34,480 bases of DNA, taken from contig SLOS01000374.1 in the NCBI GenBank assembly GCA_007132365.1, positions 1-34,480 on the forward strand, read 5' to 3'. A program made the translations under genes and the position numbers. Shown piece after piece: positions 1 to 7,779 of this stretch. This stretch comes from Bacteroidales bacterium. GTDB lineage: Bacteria > Bacteroidota > Bacteroidia > Bacteroidales > PUMT01. A model generated the notes under the pieces. The model saw nothing but the letters and a program-made list of their open reading frames with translations. It did no database searches and was not told where the DNA came from. Position 1 is the first letter of the stretch. The number at the start of each line of letters is the position of its first letter.

Positions 1-3000
1 CTTCTTCTTATGATACCCAATATGTACAAGATATCGGGTGAATTGTTGCCCGGGGTTTTTCATGTCAGTGCAAGGAGCCTTGCCGCCCAGGCTTTATCAA
101 TATTTGGTGATCACAGTGATGTGATGAGTACACGGCATACCGGTTTTGCATTACTCGCGACCGGTAGTGTCCAGGAAATTATGGACATAGGTGCTGTCGC
201 TCACCTGGCATCCATTAAAACAAGGGTCCCATTTCTGCATTTCTTTGACGGATTCCGTACTTCGCATGAAATTCAGAAGGTCGAAGCCTGCGATCAGGAT
301 GAAATGGAAAAACTGATTGATAAAGATGCTGTTCAGGCGTTTCGTGAACGTGCCCTTAACCCGGAACATCCCGTAACAAGGGGAACTGCCCAGAACCCTG
401 ACATATATTTCCAGTCCCGCGAGGCAGCAAATAAATTTTTTGATGCTGTTCCTGATGCAGTTGAGGAATATATGCAGAAGGTAAGCAAAATTACAGGCCG
501 GGAATATCATCCATTCACATATTACGGTGATCCTGATGCGGAAAACATAATCGTTGCAATGGGGTCAGTTACTGATACAATAAAGGAGACAATTGATTAC
601 CTTAAATTACAGGGAGAAAAGGCAGGTCTTTTAAGTGTGCATTTATACCGCCCGTTTTCTTCAAAGTATTTTATGAAAGCGTTTCCAAAATCGGTTAAAA
701 GGATAGCTGTCCTTGACCGTACAAAAGAACCGGGTGCCAATGGTGAGCCCCTCTACCTGGATGTAAAGGATCTGTTTTACGGAATGCCTGATGCACCGGT
801 CATCGTTGGAGGGCGTTACGGACTGAGTTCGAAGGACACAACACCTGCGATGATCAGTTCGGTTTATAAGAATCTCAAAATGGCTGAGCCCAAAAATGGC
901 TTTACATTAGGTATTGTTGACGATGTGACTTATCGTTCACTTCCCTTGTTACCTGAAATTGATGTCTCTCCCAAAGGGAATTATGCTGCAAAGTTTTTCG
1001 GTATCGGAGCTGATGGTACTGTAGGCGCCAACAAGAATTCCATTATAATAATAGGAGATACTACCGACAAATATGCCCAGGCATATTTTGCCTATGACTC
1101 AAAGAAATCCGGTGGTATTACTGTTTCCCACCTGCGTTTTGGTGATAAACCAATACGTTCACCTTACCTTGTCAATACGGCTGATTTCATTGCCTGTCAT
1201 GTTCCTGCATATCTTGAAAAGTATGATTTGCTCAAGGGACTTAAGAAAGGTGGCACTTTCCTGCTTAACAGCATCTGGGATGAGGAAGAGACCAAAAAGA
1301 AGCTGCCTGTAAAGATGAAGAAATACATGGCAGAAAATGATATTCATTTCTACATGATAAATGCAACAAGTATTGCCGAAGAGATAGGACTTGGAGGGAG
1401 GACCAATACCATCATGCAATCTGCGTTTTTCAAGATCTCAAATGTAATTCCCTATGATAATGCAGTGGATGAGATGAAAAAAGCCATTATCAAATCATTC
1501 GGCATGAAAGGTGAAGAGATAGTTGCCATGAACCACGCAGCGGTTGATCGTGGCGGAGATGTTGTCAGGATAGACATCCCGGCCGACTGGAAGAAACTTG
1601 ATGACAAGAAGCCTGAGGATAAAAGGGATATACCTGACTTCATCAAGAATATTATGGAGCCTATCAACGCGCAGAATGGAGACAGTCTGCCGGTTAGCGC
1701 CTTCCTTGGCCGTGAGGACGGGACATTTCCGGCAGGAACAACAGCCTACGAGAAACGGGGCATTGCAGTGCATGTTCCCGAATGGCTGCCCGATAACTGT
1801 ATACAATGCAATCAGTGTTCCTATGTTTGCCCGCATTCAGTAATCAGGCCATTTCTGCTTACTGATGAAGAGGTGAAAAACGCTCCAGAGGGTACAGTTA
1901 CCATAAAAGGTTTAGGTGGCACGAAAGAGTACCAGTACCGCATGCAGATAAGTCCCCTGGACTGCACCGGCTGCGGAAATTGTGTTGACATTTGTCCCTC
2001 GAAAACCAAGGCTCTTGAAATGCAGACACTCGAATCACAAATGGTTGAAAATGAGCGATGGGACTATATGCATCATAAAGTCGGATATAAGGATACTGTC
2101 CTTGATAAGGCTAAATCAGTCAAAAACAGTCAGTTTGCACAGCCATTGTTCGAGTTTTCGGGAGCATGTGCAGGTTGTGGTGAAACACCATATATTAAAT
2201 TGATCACTCAGCTTTATGGTGACCGGATGATGGTGGCAAACGCAACAGGTTGTTCATCAATTTACGGCGGATCTGCACCTTCCACACCCTATACGGTAAA
2301 TAAGAACGGTTATGGTCCTGCCTGGGCCAATTCACTGTTTGAGGACAATGCAGAATATGGTTATGGTATGATGCTGGGCGTAAGGCAGATGCGGATAAAG
2401 ATCGAGGGTCTTATGAAAAAAGGCCTTGAGAGTGATTTATCTCCGGAAATAAAAGAGGCCTTCAAGGAGTGGCTGGAGACGAAAGATGACGGAGAAAAAT
2501 CCAAAGCTGCTTCGGATAAAGTTAAAGAGGTCCTGAAAAATAAGAAAGATGATATTTCAGTTGAGATAATGAAACTGAAACAATACCTGGTTAAAAAATC
2601 CATCTGGGTGTTCGGAGGTGACGGATGGGCTTATGATATAGGGTACGGGGGACTGGACCATGTGATAGCCTCGGGCGACGATATCAATATGCTTGTTATG
2701 GATACTGAGGTATACAGCAATACCGGGGGGCAAGCCTCGAAGTCCACACCCATTGGTGCAGTTGCAAAATTTGCCGCAGCAGGGAAGAGGATCCGGAAAA
2801 AGGATCTTGGTGTAATGGCTATGAGTTATGGATACGTTTATGTTGCGCAGGTGGCACTTGGAGCAAGCCAGGCACAATTTTTCAAAGCAGCCAGGGAGGC
2901 TGAAGCGTATCCCGGGCCCTCTGTTCTGATTGCATATTCACCCTGTATCAATCATGGATTCAGGGGCGGAATGGGTAAGACCATGGAGCAGAGCAAGCGG

Positions 3001-3261
3001 GCAGTTGAAGCAGGGTACTGGACTAACTGGCGCTACAATCCCCTTCTTGAAAATGAGGGAAAGAATCCTTTTATTCTTGATTCCAAAGAACCCGACTGGA
3101 GTAAATTCCAGGAATTTTTGAAATCCGAAGTTCGTTATACATCACTTCAGAAAGCTTTCCCCGATGTAGCCGCGGACTTATTCAAGGCGGCAGAAGAAAA
3201 TGCCAGATGGAGATACAACAGTTATGTCAGGATGGCTTCAATGGATTTCTCCAAAGTATAA
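1..3261 (+). CDS. nifJ: Pyruvate:ferredoxin (flavodoxin) oxidoreductase, 5' end cut by the window edge
   Basis: Oxidises pyruvate with CoA to acetyl-CoA and CO2 and reduces ferredoxin in the cytoplasm. The reading frame is open from base 1 (three Leu codons precede the first ATG at 10), and Desulfovibrio PFOR has the same Leu-Leu-Leu-Met-Ile-Pro stretch inside the protein. That ATG is therefore internal and roughly 90 N-terminal residues are missing. Visible parts in order: end of the pyrimidine-binding domain, transketolase-like domain II, the KSGGITVSHLRFG region of the gamma-type domain, two [4Fe-4S] motifs (CIQCNQCSYVCP near 1798-1833 and CTGCGNCVDICP near 1963-1998), the GACAGCGETPY cysteine motif (2161-2193) and the TPP-binding GDGWAYDIGYGGLDH (2620-2664). 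The protein ends without the C-terminal extension of the Desulfovibrio enzyme. A terminator follows. It would supply the reduced ferredoxin used by the hydrogenase at the other end of the window. Confidence 0.97.
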   Translation, partial: LLLMIPNMYKISGELLPGVFHVSARSLAAQALSIFGDHSDVMSTRHTGFALLATGSVQEIMDIGAVAHLASIKTRVPFLHFFDGFRTSHEIQKVEACDQDEMEKLIDKDAVQAFRERALNPEHPVTRGTAQNPDIYFQSREAANKFFDAVPDAVEEYMQKVSKITGREYHPFTYYGDPDAENIIVAMGSVTDTIKETIDYLKLQGEKAGLLSVHLYRPFSSKYFMKAFPKSVKRIAVLDRTKEPGANGEPLYLDVKDLFYGMPDAPVIVGGRYGLSSKDTTPAMISSVYKNLKMAEPKNGFTLGIVDDVTYRSLPLLPEIDVSPKGNYAAKFFGIGADGTVGANKNSIIIIGDTTDKYAQAYFAYDSKKSGGITVSHLRFGDKPIRSPYLVNTADFIACHVPAYLEKYDLLKGLKKGGTFLLNSIWDEEETKKKLPVKMKKYMAENDIHFYMINATSIAEEIGLGGRTNTIMQSAFFKISNVIPYDNAVDEMKKAIIKSFGMKGEEIVAMNHAAVDRGGDVVRIDIPADWKKLDDKKPEDKRDIPDFIKNIMEPINAQNGDSLPVSAFLGREDGTFPAGTTAYEKRGIAVHVPEWLPDNCIQCNQCSYVCPHSVIRPFLLTDEEVKNAPEGTVTIKGLGGTKEYQYRMQISPLDCTGCGNCVDICPSKTKALEMQTLESQMVENERWDYMHHKVGYKDTVLDKAKSVKNSQFAQPLFEFSGACAGCGETPYIKLITQLYGDRMMVANATGCSSIYGGSAPSTPYTVNKNGYGPAWANSLFEDNAEYGYGMMLGVRQMRIKIEGLMKKGLESDLSPEIKEAFKEWLETKDDGEKSKAASDKVKEVLKNKKDDISVEIMKLKQYLVKKSIWVFGGDGWAYDIGYGGLDHVIASGDDINMLVMDTEVYSNTGGQASKSTPIGAVAKFAAAGKRIRKKDLGVMAMSYGYVYVAQVALGASQAQFFKAAREAEAYPGPSVLIAYSPCINHGFRGGMGKTMEQSKRAVEAGYWTNWRYNPLLENEGKNPFILDSKEPDWSKFQEFLKSEVRYTSLQKAFPDVAADLFKAAEENARWRYNSYVRMASMDFSKV

Positions 3262-3278
3262 TTGCAAGCCAGTCAAAT

Positions 3279-3308
3279 AAAAAAGCGGTCAACATGGGCC
3301 GCTTTTTT
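3279..3308 (+). terminator. Rho-independent terminator after the PFOR gene
   Basis: A GC-rich stem (AGCGGTC with GGCCGCT, allowing one G-U pair) with a short loop is flanked by an A-run and a T-run of six. It starts 17 bases after the PFOR stop. The A and T runs are symmetrical, so it could also act on the other strand, but no gene on that strand points at it. Confidence 0.85.
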
Positions 3309-3358
3309 AAAACCAGGCAGAATTCAGATGGAGCTTTATTTAAAGTAATAGTGATTGT

Positions 3359-3391
3359 TTTGTTGTGAGTACCGTGAACCAATTAGTTTTT
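3359..3391 (+). promoter_or_regulatory. Possible -33/-7 promoter for the dihydroorotate dehydrogenase-like gene
   Basis: TTTG at 3359-3362 is followed after 21 bases by TAGTTTTT at 3384-3391, close to the Bacteroidota -7 consensus TAnnTTTG. It lies downstream of the PFOR terminator and about 45 bases before the ATG at 3435, where a separate promoter would be expected. The final G of the -7 box is missing, so this is only a candidate. Confidence 0.4.
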
Positions 3392-3434
3392 AAATTGTTA
3401 ACCATAATAATTGTCAAACCAAAAAATTGAAAAT

Positions 3435-4448
3435 ATGGCTGATCTTAAAACCAAATTTATGGGAATTGATGTTAAGAATCCCATTGTCGTTGGTGCCTGT
3501 AATTTATCCCAGAATCCTGAAACACTTATTCAGCTTGAAAAAGCCGGGGCTTCTGCAATTGTATATAAATCACTCTTTGAGGAGCAGATACAGTATGAAC
3601 GGGTTCAGATGAACGATTCATTGCACGAGTTTGATGACCGTCATGCTGAAATGATAAGTATTCACCCTAAACTGGAACATGGCGGACCGAAAGAGTATCT
3701 TCTGGAATTGAAGAAGGCTAAGGAGGCATTGACAATTCCCCTGATAGCCAGCTTGAATGCAGTTTACAAAGAAACCTGGGTTGAATACGCCCAACTGATC
3801 CAGGAAACCGGTGTTGATGGCCTAGAGCTTAATTTTTACGCTGTACCAAAAGACACAGGTTCTGATGGAGCCAAACTGGAAGGTCAGCAAATCGAAATAT
3901 TGAAAGCAGTCAAAAAAGCTGTCTCCATACCTGTTGCAGTAAAACTTGGGCCTTTCTACTCTAATCCCCTGTATGTTACTACAAAGATGGATGAAGTCGG
4001 AGTGAATGGTTATGTATTGTTCAACAGGTTGTTTCAGCCTGATATAGATGTCGATAACGAAAAGCATATTTTCCCGTTTTATTTAAGCAGGGAAGGTGAT
4101 TACAGATTACCCCTGAGATTTACCGGAATGTTGTATAACAATACAAAGGGTACTATATGCAGTAATACCGGAATATATTCAGGTAAGGATGTTGCAAAAA
4201 TGATCCTTGCAGGAGCAGATTGCGTTCAGGTAGTGAGTGCTCTGTACAAGAATAAGCCGGGCCATATATCCGTTATGCTTTCTGAGCTGGAATCATGGAT
4301 GAAATCCAAATCCTATAATTCTCTCAGGGATTTTCAGGGCAAACTGTCCAAAGCATCCACCAGTGATCCTTTTGCTTATTCCAGGGCACAATATGTTGAT
4401 ATTTTGATGAAACCCGAGGAAATATTAAAAAAGTATCCGATGGTATAG
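3435..4448 (+). CDS. Dihydroorotate dehydrogenase-like flavoprotein (not a classical PyrD)
   Basis: A 337-residue TIM-barrel protein related to dihydroorotate dehydrogenase and similar FMN enzymes. The N-terminus (FMGIDVKNPIVVGACNLS) and the late glycine-rich segment (ICSNTGIYSGKDVAKMILAGADCVQVV) match that fold. The Asn-rich substrate signature of true PyrD (like NxSxPN) is not present; the corresponding place reads GLELNFYAVP. A role in pyrimidine synthesis is therefore doubtful. In several anaerobic Bacteroidota as I recall them, this gene sits next to the PFOR gene, as here, which suggests a ferredoxin- or flavin-linked redox role; that is inference. The frame extends upstream to a TTG at 3411, but the ATG at 3435 aligns better with the start of the conserved domain and is preferred. 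It is flanked by its own terminator and probably forms a single-gene unit. Confidence 0.85.
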   Translation: MADLKTKFMGIDVKNPIVVGACNLSQNPETLIQLEKAGASAIVYKSLFEEQIQYERVQMNDSLHEFDDRHAEMISIHPKLEHGGPKEYLLELKKAKEALTIPLIASLNAVYKETWVEYAQLIQETGVDGLELNFYAVPKDTGSDGAKLEGQQIEILKAVKKAVSIPVAVKLGPFYSNPLYVTTKMDEVGVNGYVLFNRLFQPDIDVDNEKHIFPFYLSREGDYRLPLRFTGMLYNNTKGTICSNTGIYSGKDVAKMILAGADCVQVVSALYKNKPGHISVMLSELESWMKSKSYNSLRDFQGKLSKASTSDPFAYSRAQYVDILMKPEEILKKYPMV

Positions 4449-4472
4449 AATATTATGCTTTCAACGACTTAT

Positions 4473-4502
4473 AAAAGGGGAGTTTACAGCTCCCTTTTTT
4501 AT
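4473..4502 (+). terminator. Rho-independent terminator after the dihydroorotate dehydrogenase-like gene
   Basis: AAAAGGGGAG and CTCCCTTTTTT form a stem of about ten pairs around a short loop and end in a T-run. It begins about 25 bases after the stop codon at 4448. Confidence 0.85.
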
Positions 4503-4604
4503 TTTTTCCCGAATATTTTATTTCAATATGACTTCAGGCTTTTTTTGTTAAAAAAATCATATATTTTTAACATTTAAACATTTTTTAACCGGAGTAAATT
4601 ATGA

Positions 4605-4642
4605 CGCAGGAGGCCAATTGTTTTATTAGCTGATTTCCTGCG
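4605..4642 (+). other. Inverted repeat in the leader of the histidine kinase gene
   Basis: CGCAGGA (4605-4611) and TCCTGCG (4636-4642) are exact reverse complements 24 bases apart, ending 60 bases before the kinase ATG at 4703. The intervening bases allow a few further weak pairs. It could be an RNA hairpin in the leader or a protein-binding site. No T-run follows, so it is not an ordinary terminator. No good -33/-7 promoter is visible in the AT-rich stretch 4503-4604. Confidence 0.35.
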
Positions 4643-4702
4643 CAAGAGATATGTTTAAAGATTCGGGCAATTACCTTATTGTGCTCAAAGATCAATATAA
4701 TA

Positions 4703-6685
4703 ATGAGTGAATCAGCAGAACAATACCATAAGGTGTTTGAATCGATGTCTATGATATCAGTTCAGGGATATAATGAGAGGCGTGAGATTATATTCTGGAA
4801 CGATGCCAGTGAAGCTCTTTACGGATATTCACGGGAGGAGGCAATGGGCAGGAAACTTGAAGATCTTATTGTTCCGGATGAGATCAAAGACAAAGTGATA
4901 GAAGATTTTGCAAACTATACCGGATTAAATATCGAGATACCAGCTTCAGAGCTGGTTCTCAAGAGAAAAGACGGAACCAGCCTCCATGTTTTCTCTTCCC
5001 ACGTAATGATTACCAATAACAAGGGAGAAAAAGAGATCTATTCGGTAGATCTTGATCTTACACAGGTAAATAGACATCAGCTTATCCAGGAGGTCCTCAG
5101 TGATATTGCTACAGCTACAAATACAAGTGATGATTTTCAGGATTTTCTGAAAAAATTGAAGGATTCTCTTTCGAGGATTATTAATACCAGGAATTTCTTC
5201 ATTGCGCTGTATAATGAAGAGGATAATTCTCTTTCCCTGCCGATTTTTATTGATGATGTTGATCAGTTCGGTACCTTTCCCGCGGGAAGAACCCTTACTG
5301 CATATATGATAAGCAAAAACCAGCCGCTTTTACTTAACGAGGAAGAAATGGCTGCACTGGAGGATCAGGATATAATCGACAGGGTAGGGTCTCCATGCAA
5401 GCTCTGGCTGGGTGTTCCGCTTAGAAGGGATGATAAAGTTATGGGAGCCCTTGTACTTCAATCATATACCGATGACACAATTTTTGATGAAACAGATATG
5501 CTTACCCTTCAGATTGTTTCTGAACAGATATCTATTGCAATTGACAGGAAGGCCAGGCAGGAGGAACTCCGTGAGAGTGAAAGGGCAATGAAAACACTTA
5601 TTTCAAATCTGCCGGGCATGGCATACCGTTGCAAGCTTGATGAATCCTTTACCATGGAGTTTTTATCAGATGGTTTTTCGACACTCACCGGTTATGATGC
5701 CAATGATTTTATTGGAAATAAAAGATATATTTATTCTGATCTGATCCATCCTGATGACAGGTCAGAGGTTTGGGAAACCGTCAAACGAGAAACCGACCGG
5801 AACGAACCATATTACCTGGTATACCGTATTACTGCAAAGGGAGGTGTCGTCAAATGGGTTTGGGAAAAGGGTACAGGCGTATATGATGACAATGGCAATT
5901 TGCTTGCGCTGGAGGGGTTTATTATTGATATTACCGACCGGATTGAAATGGAAGAACAGATCATTCAGGCAAAGGAACGGGCTGAGGAATCAGACAGACT
6001 TAAGTCCGCGTTTCTCGCCAACCTGTCCCATGAGATCAGGTCGCCGATGAACAGTATAGTCGGCTTCAGCCAGCTGTTGATGGGAGAGAAAGTGCCTGAA
6101 CCGGTATCCCAATATGTTGGGATTATCTTTCAAAGTTCAAGGCAGTTGCTCAATGTGATTAATGATATTGTTGATATGGCCAAGGTCGATTCAGGCCAGA
6201 TGCTGGTCAGAAAAAAAGACTTCAACCCCGAAGCTGTAATTGAAAGTATGAAAGGATATGCAAAAGAGCAATTGGATAATTATGCTGATAAACAGGTGAT
6301 TATTTTAGTATCTGCACATCCGTCTCCTGATGATGTTACGTTGTTCTCTGATGAGATTCTTATACGAAAAGTTATGGTACATCTGATTAACAATGCAGTT
6401 AAGTTTACAGACAGGGGAAGTATCGAAATCGGGTATGATATTGACAGGAATAATGTATTCCGTTTCTTTGTCAGGGATACCGGAATAGGAATATCATCAA
6501 CGAATCATAAGCTGGTATTTGAACGTTTCAGGCAGGTGGATGAAAGGACTACCAGGAAGTATGAAGGAACCGGACTCGGACTATCAATATCAAAGGGGAT
6601 AATCGGTCTTCTGGGAGGTAATTTGTGGGTTGAAAGCTCCGAAGGAAGCGGGTCTGAATTTTATTTCACTATTACGGGTAAATAA
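4703..6685 (+). CDS. Cytoplasmic PAS-GAF-PAS sensor histidine kinase
   Basis: A 660-residue kinase without membrane segments, so it should sense an internal signal. Order: PAS domain (about 5-120), GAF domain (about 135-280), second PAS with PAC motif (about 295-415), short linker helix, HisKA domain with the phospho-accepting His in FLANLSHEIRSP (near 435-445), and an HATPase_c domain with N box LINNAVKFTD, G1 box DTGIGIS, F box FERFRQ and G2 box GTGLGLSISKG. All catalytic boxes look intact. There is no receiver domain and no response regulator gene next to it, so it is an orphan kinase. The frame can be extended to a TTG at 4679, but the ATG at 4703 is preferred. The 230-base gap upstream holds a terminator and a leader inverted repeat. 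ruvX starts 49 bases after the stop. The signal and target cannot be read from the sequence. Confidence 0.93.
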   Translation: MSESAEQYHKVFESMSMISVQGYNERREIIFWNDASEALYGYSREEAMGRKLEDLIVPDEIKDKVIEDFANYTGLNIEIPASELVLKRKDGTSLHVFSSHVMITNNKGEKEIYSVDLDLTQVNRHQLIQEVLSDIATATNTSDDFQDFLKKLKDSLSRIINTRNFFIALYNEEDNSLSLPIFIDDVDQFGTFPAGRTLTAYMISKNQPLLLNEEEMAALEDQDIIDRVGSPCKLWLGVPLRRDDKVMGALVLQSYTDDTIFDETDMLTLQIVSEQISIAIDRKARQEELRESERAMKTLISNLPGMAYRCKLDESFTMEFLSDGFSTLTGYDANDFIGNKRYIYSDLIHPDDRSEVWETVKRETDRNEPYYLVYRITAKGGVVKWVWEKGTGVYDDNGNLLALEGFIIDITDRIEMEEQIIQAKERAEESDRLKSAFLANLSHEIRSPMNSIVGFSQLLMGEKVPEPVSQYVGIIFQSSRQLLNVINDIVDMAKVDSGQMLVRKKDFNPEAVIESMKGYAKEQLDNYADKQVIILVSAHPSPDDVTLFSDEILIRKVMVHLINNAVKFTDRGSIEIGYDIDRNNVFRFFVRDTGIGISSTNHKLVFERFRQVDERTTRKYEGTGLGLSISKGIIGLLGGNLWVESSEGSGSEFYFTITGK

Positions 6686-6734
6686 TTTGCAAACTTCATT
6701 TTTACATTCTAAATTGGCCAGGGATGACCATTTT

Positions 6735-7160
6735 ATGGGTAGAATTATAGGAATTGATGTAGGACAAAAGAGAATCGGACTGGCTGTTACAGACCCCCTC
6801 AGGATCTTTGCCACCGGGCTGGACACTGTACCTGCCGGAAAAATATTCAGTTATCTGGATGAATATGTCAAAAAGGAAAAAGTTGACCTTTTTGTGGTTG
6901 GCTCACCCCTTACAATGAACAATAAACCATCCGAATCTGTTAAATATGTTGATCCATTTGTCAGAAAACTGGCAAAAATATTTGATCCGATACCTGTAAA
7001 GCGTATCGATGAACGTTATACCTCAAAAATGGCAAAGCAGGCAATTATTACAGGTGTACCCGGGAAGCATGCGAGACGAAACAAGGCAATGGTTGATCAA
7101 ATAAGTGCTGTGATAATTCTGCAGTCATTTCTTGACCGGGAAATTTTTTTAAATAAATGA
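6735..7160 (+). CDS. ruvX: Putative Holliday junction resolvase / pre-16S rRNA nuclease YqgF
   Basis: A 141-residue RNase H-fold nuclease of the YqgF/RuvX family, implicated in processing the 5' end of 16S rRNA and proposed as a Holliday junction resolvase. The N-terminal motif GIDVGQKRIGLAVTD carries the first acidic residue (Asp8). VVGSPLT, IDERYTS and the C-terminal DQISAVIILQSFLD follow, with acidic residues in the expected places. The open frame continues upstream to 6630, inside the kinase gene, but the family start is the ATG at 6735 (MGRIIGID). The stop overlaps the start of def in an ATGA, which implies translational coupling. Confidence 0.93.
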   Translation: MGRIIGIDVGQKRIGLAVTDPLRIFATGLDTVPAGKIFSYLDEYVKKEKVDLFVVGSPLTMNNKPSESVKYVDPFVRKLAKIFDPIPVKRIDERYTSKMAKQAIITGVPGKHARRNKAMVDQISAVIILQSFLDREIFLNK

Positions 7161-7708
7161 TATTACCTGTTTTTGTATACGGTTCACCTGTCCTTAGAAA
7201 GGTTGCGGCAGATATTCCTGAGGATTATCCCGGACTTGATGAGTTTATTGAGACTCTTTTTGAAACTATGTATAAGAGTGATGGCATTGGCCTTGCTGCT
7301 CCCCAGGTTGGAAAATCGATCCGGATTTTTGTTGTGGATGCATCACCTCTTGAAGATGATGATGAATCTCTGAAGGATTTCAAAAAGGTCTTCATAAATC
7401 CCCGGATAATTTCCTATGAAGGCGAGCTTAGTACATATAATGAAGGTTGTCTGAGCATCCCCGACATAAGGGAGGATGTTGAACGGGAGTCTGCAATAAC
7501 TATTCGTTATTGTGACAGGGATTTTAATTACAGGGAAGAGTATTATGACGGTATTGCTGCAAGGATCATTCAACATGAATATGATCATCTGGAGGGCAGA
7601 CTGTTTACCGACCTTATTTCGCCTCTGAAAAAGCGCCTTCTTAAAAGGAAACTTACCTTAATAAGCAAGGGCATGATTGATGTTAAGTACCGGATAAAAC
7701 ATATTTGA
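7157..7708 (+). CDS. def: Peptide deformylase
   Basis: Removes the formyl group from the initiator Met of new proteins. All three family motifs are present in the 183 residues: GIGLAAPQVG (43-52), EGCLS with metal ligand Cys98, and QHEYDHLEG with His140 and His144 as metal ligands and Glu141 as catalytic base. Length is normal for the family. The ATG overlaps the ruvX stop by four bases. The pairing of ruvX with def fits a housekeeping operon for ribosome and translation functions. No terminator is seen before comEC, which begins 71 bases later. Confidence 0.97.
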   Translation: MILPVFVYGSPVLRKVAADIPEDYPGLDEFIETLFETMYKSDGIGLAAPQVGKSIRIFVVDASPLEDDDESLKDFKKVFINPRIISYEGELSTYNEGCLSIPDIREDVERESAITIRYCDRDFNYREEYYDGIAARIIQHEYDHLEGRLFTDLISPLKKRLLKRKLTLISKGMIDVKYRIKHI

Positions 7709-7779
7709 TAGGCTTCGCTCTTGACTTAGTCCATGGTTTTCATTAACTTTAATAAAGCATGACGACCAAATGAAAAAAA

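Noticed and set aside
10..3261. ATG at base 10 as the true start of the PFOR gene
   Set aside because: The frame is open to base 1 with Leu codons that match an internal part of known PFOR proteins; about 90 residues lie outside the window.
3396..3420. Rex-like site before the dihydroorotate dehydrogenase-like gene
   Set aside because: TTGTTAA is present but its partner half is not, so there is no palindrome.
3411..3434. TTG start of the dihydroorotate dehydrogenase-like gene
   Set aside because: The extra eight residues add nothing family-like and a good ATG follows at 3435.
4651..4710. 19-codon open frame overlapping the kinase start
   Set aside because: It is short, has no recognisable features and could arise by chance; coupling to the kinase is possible but unsupported.
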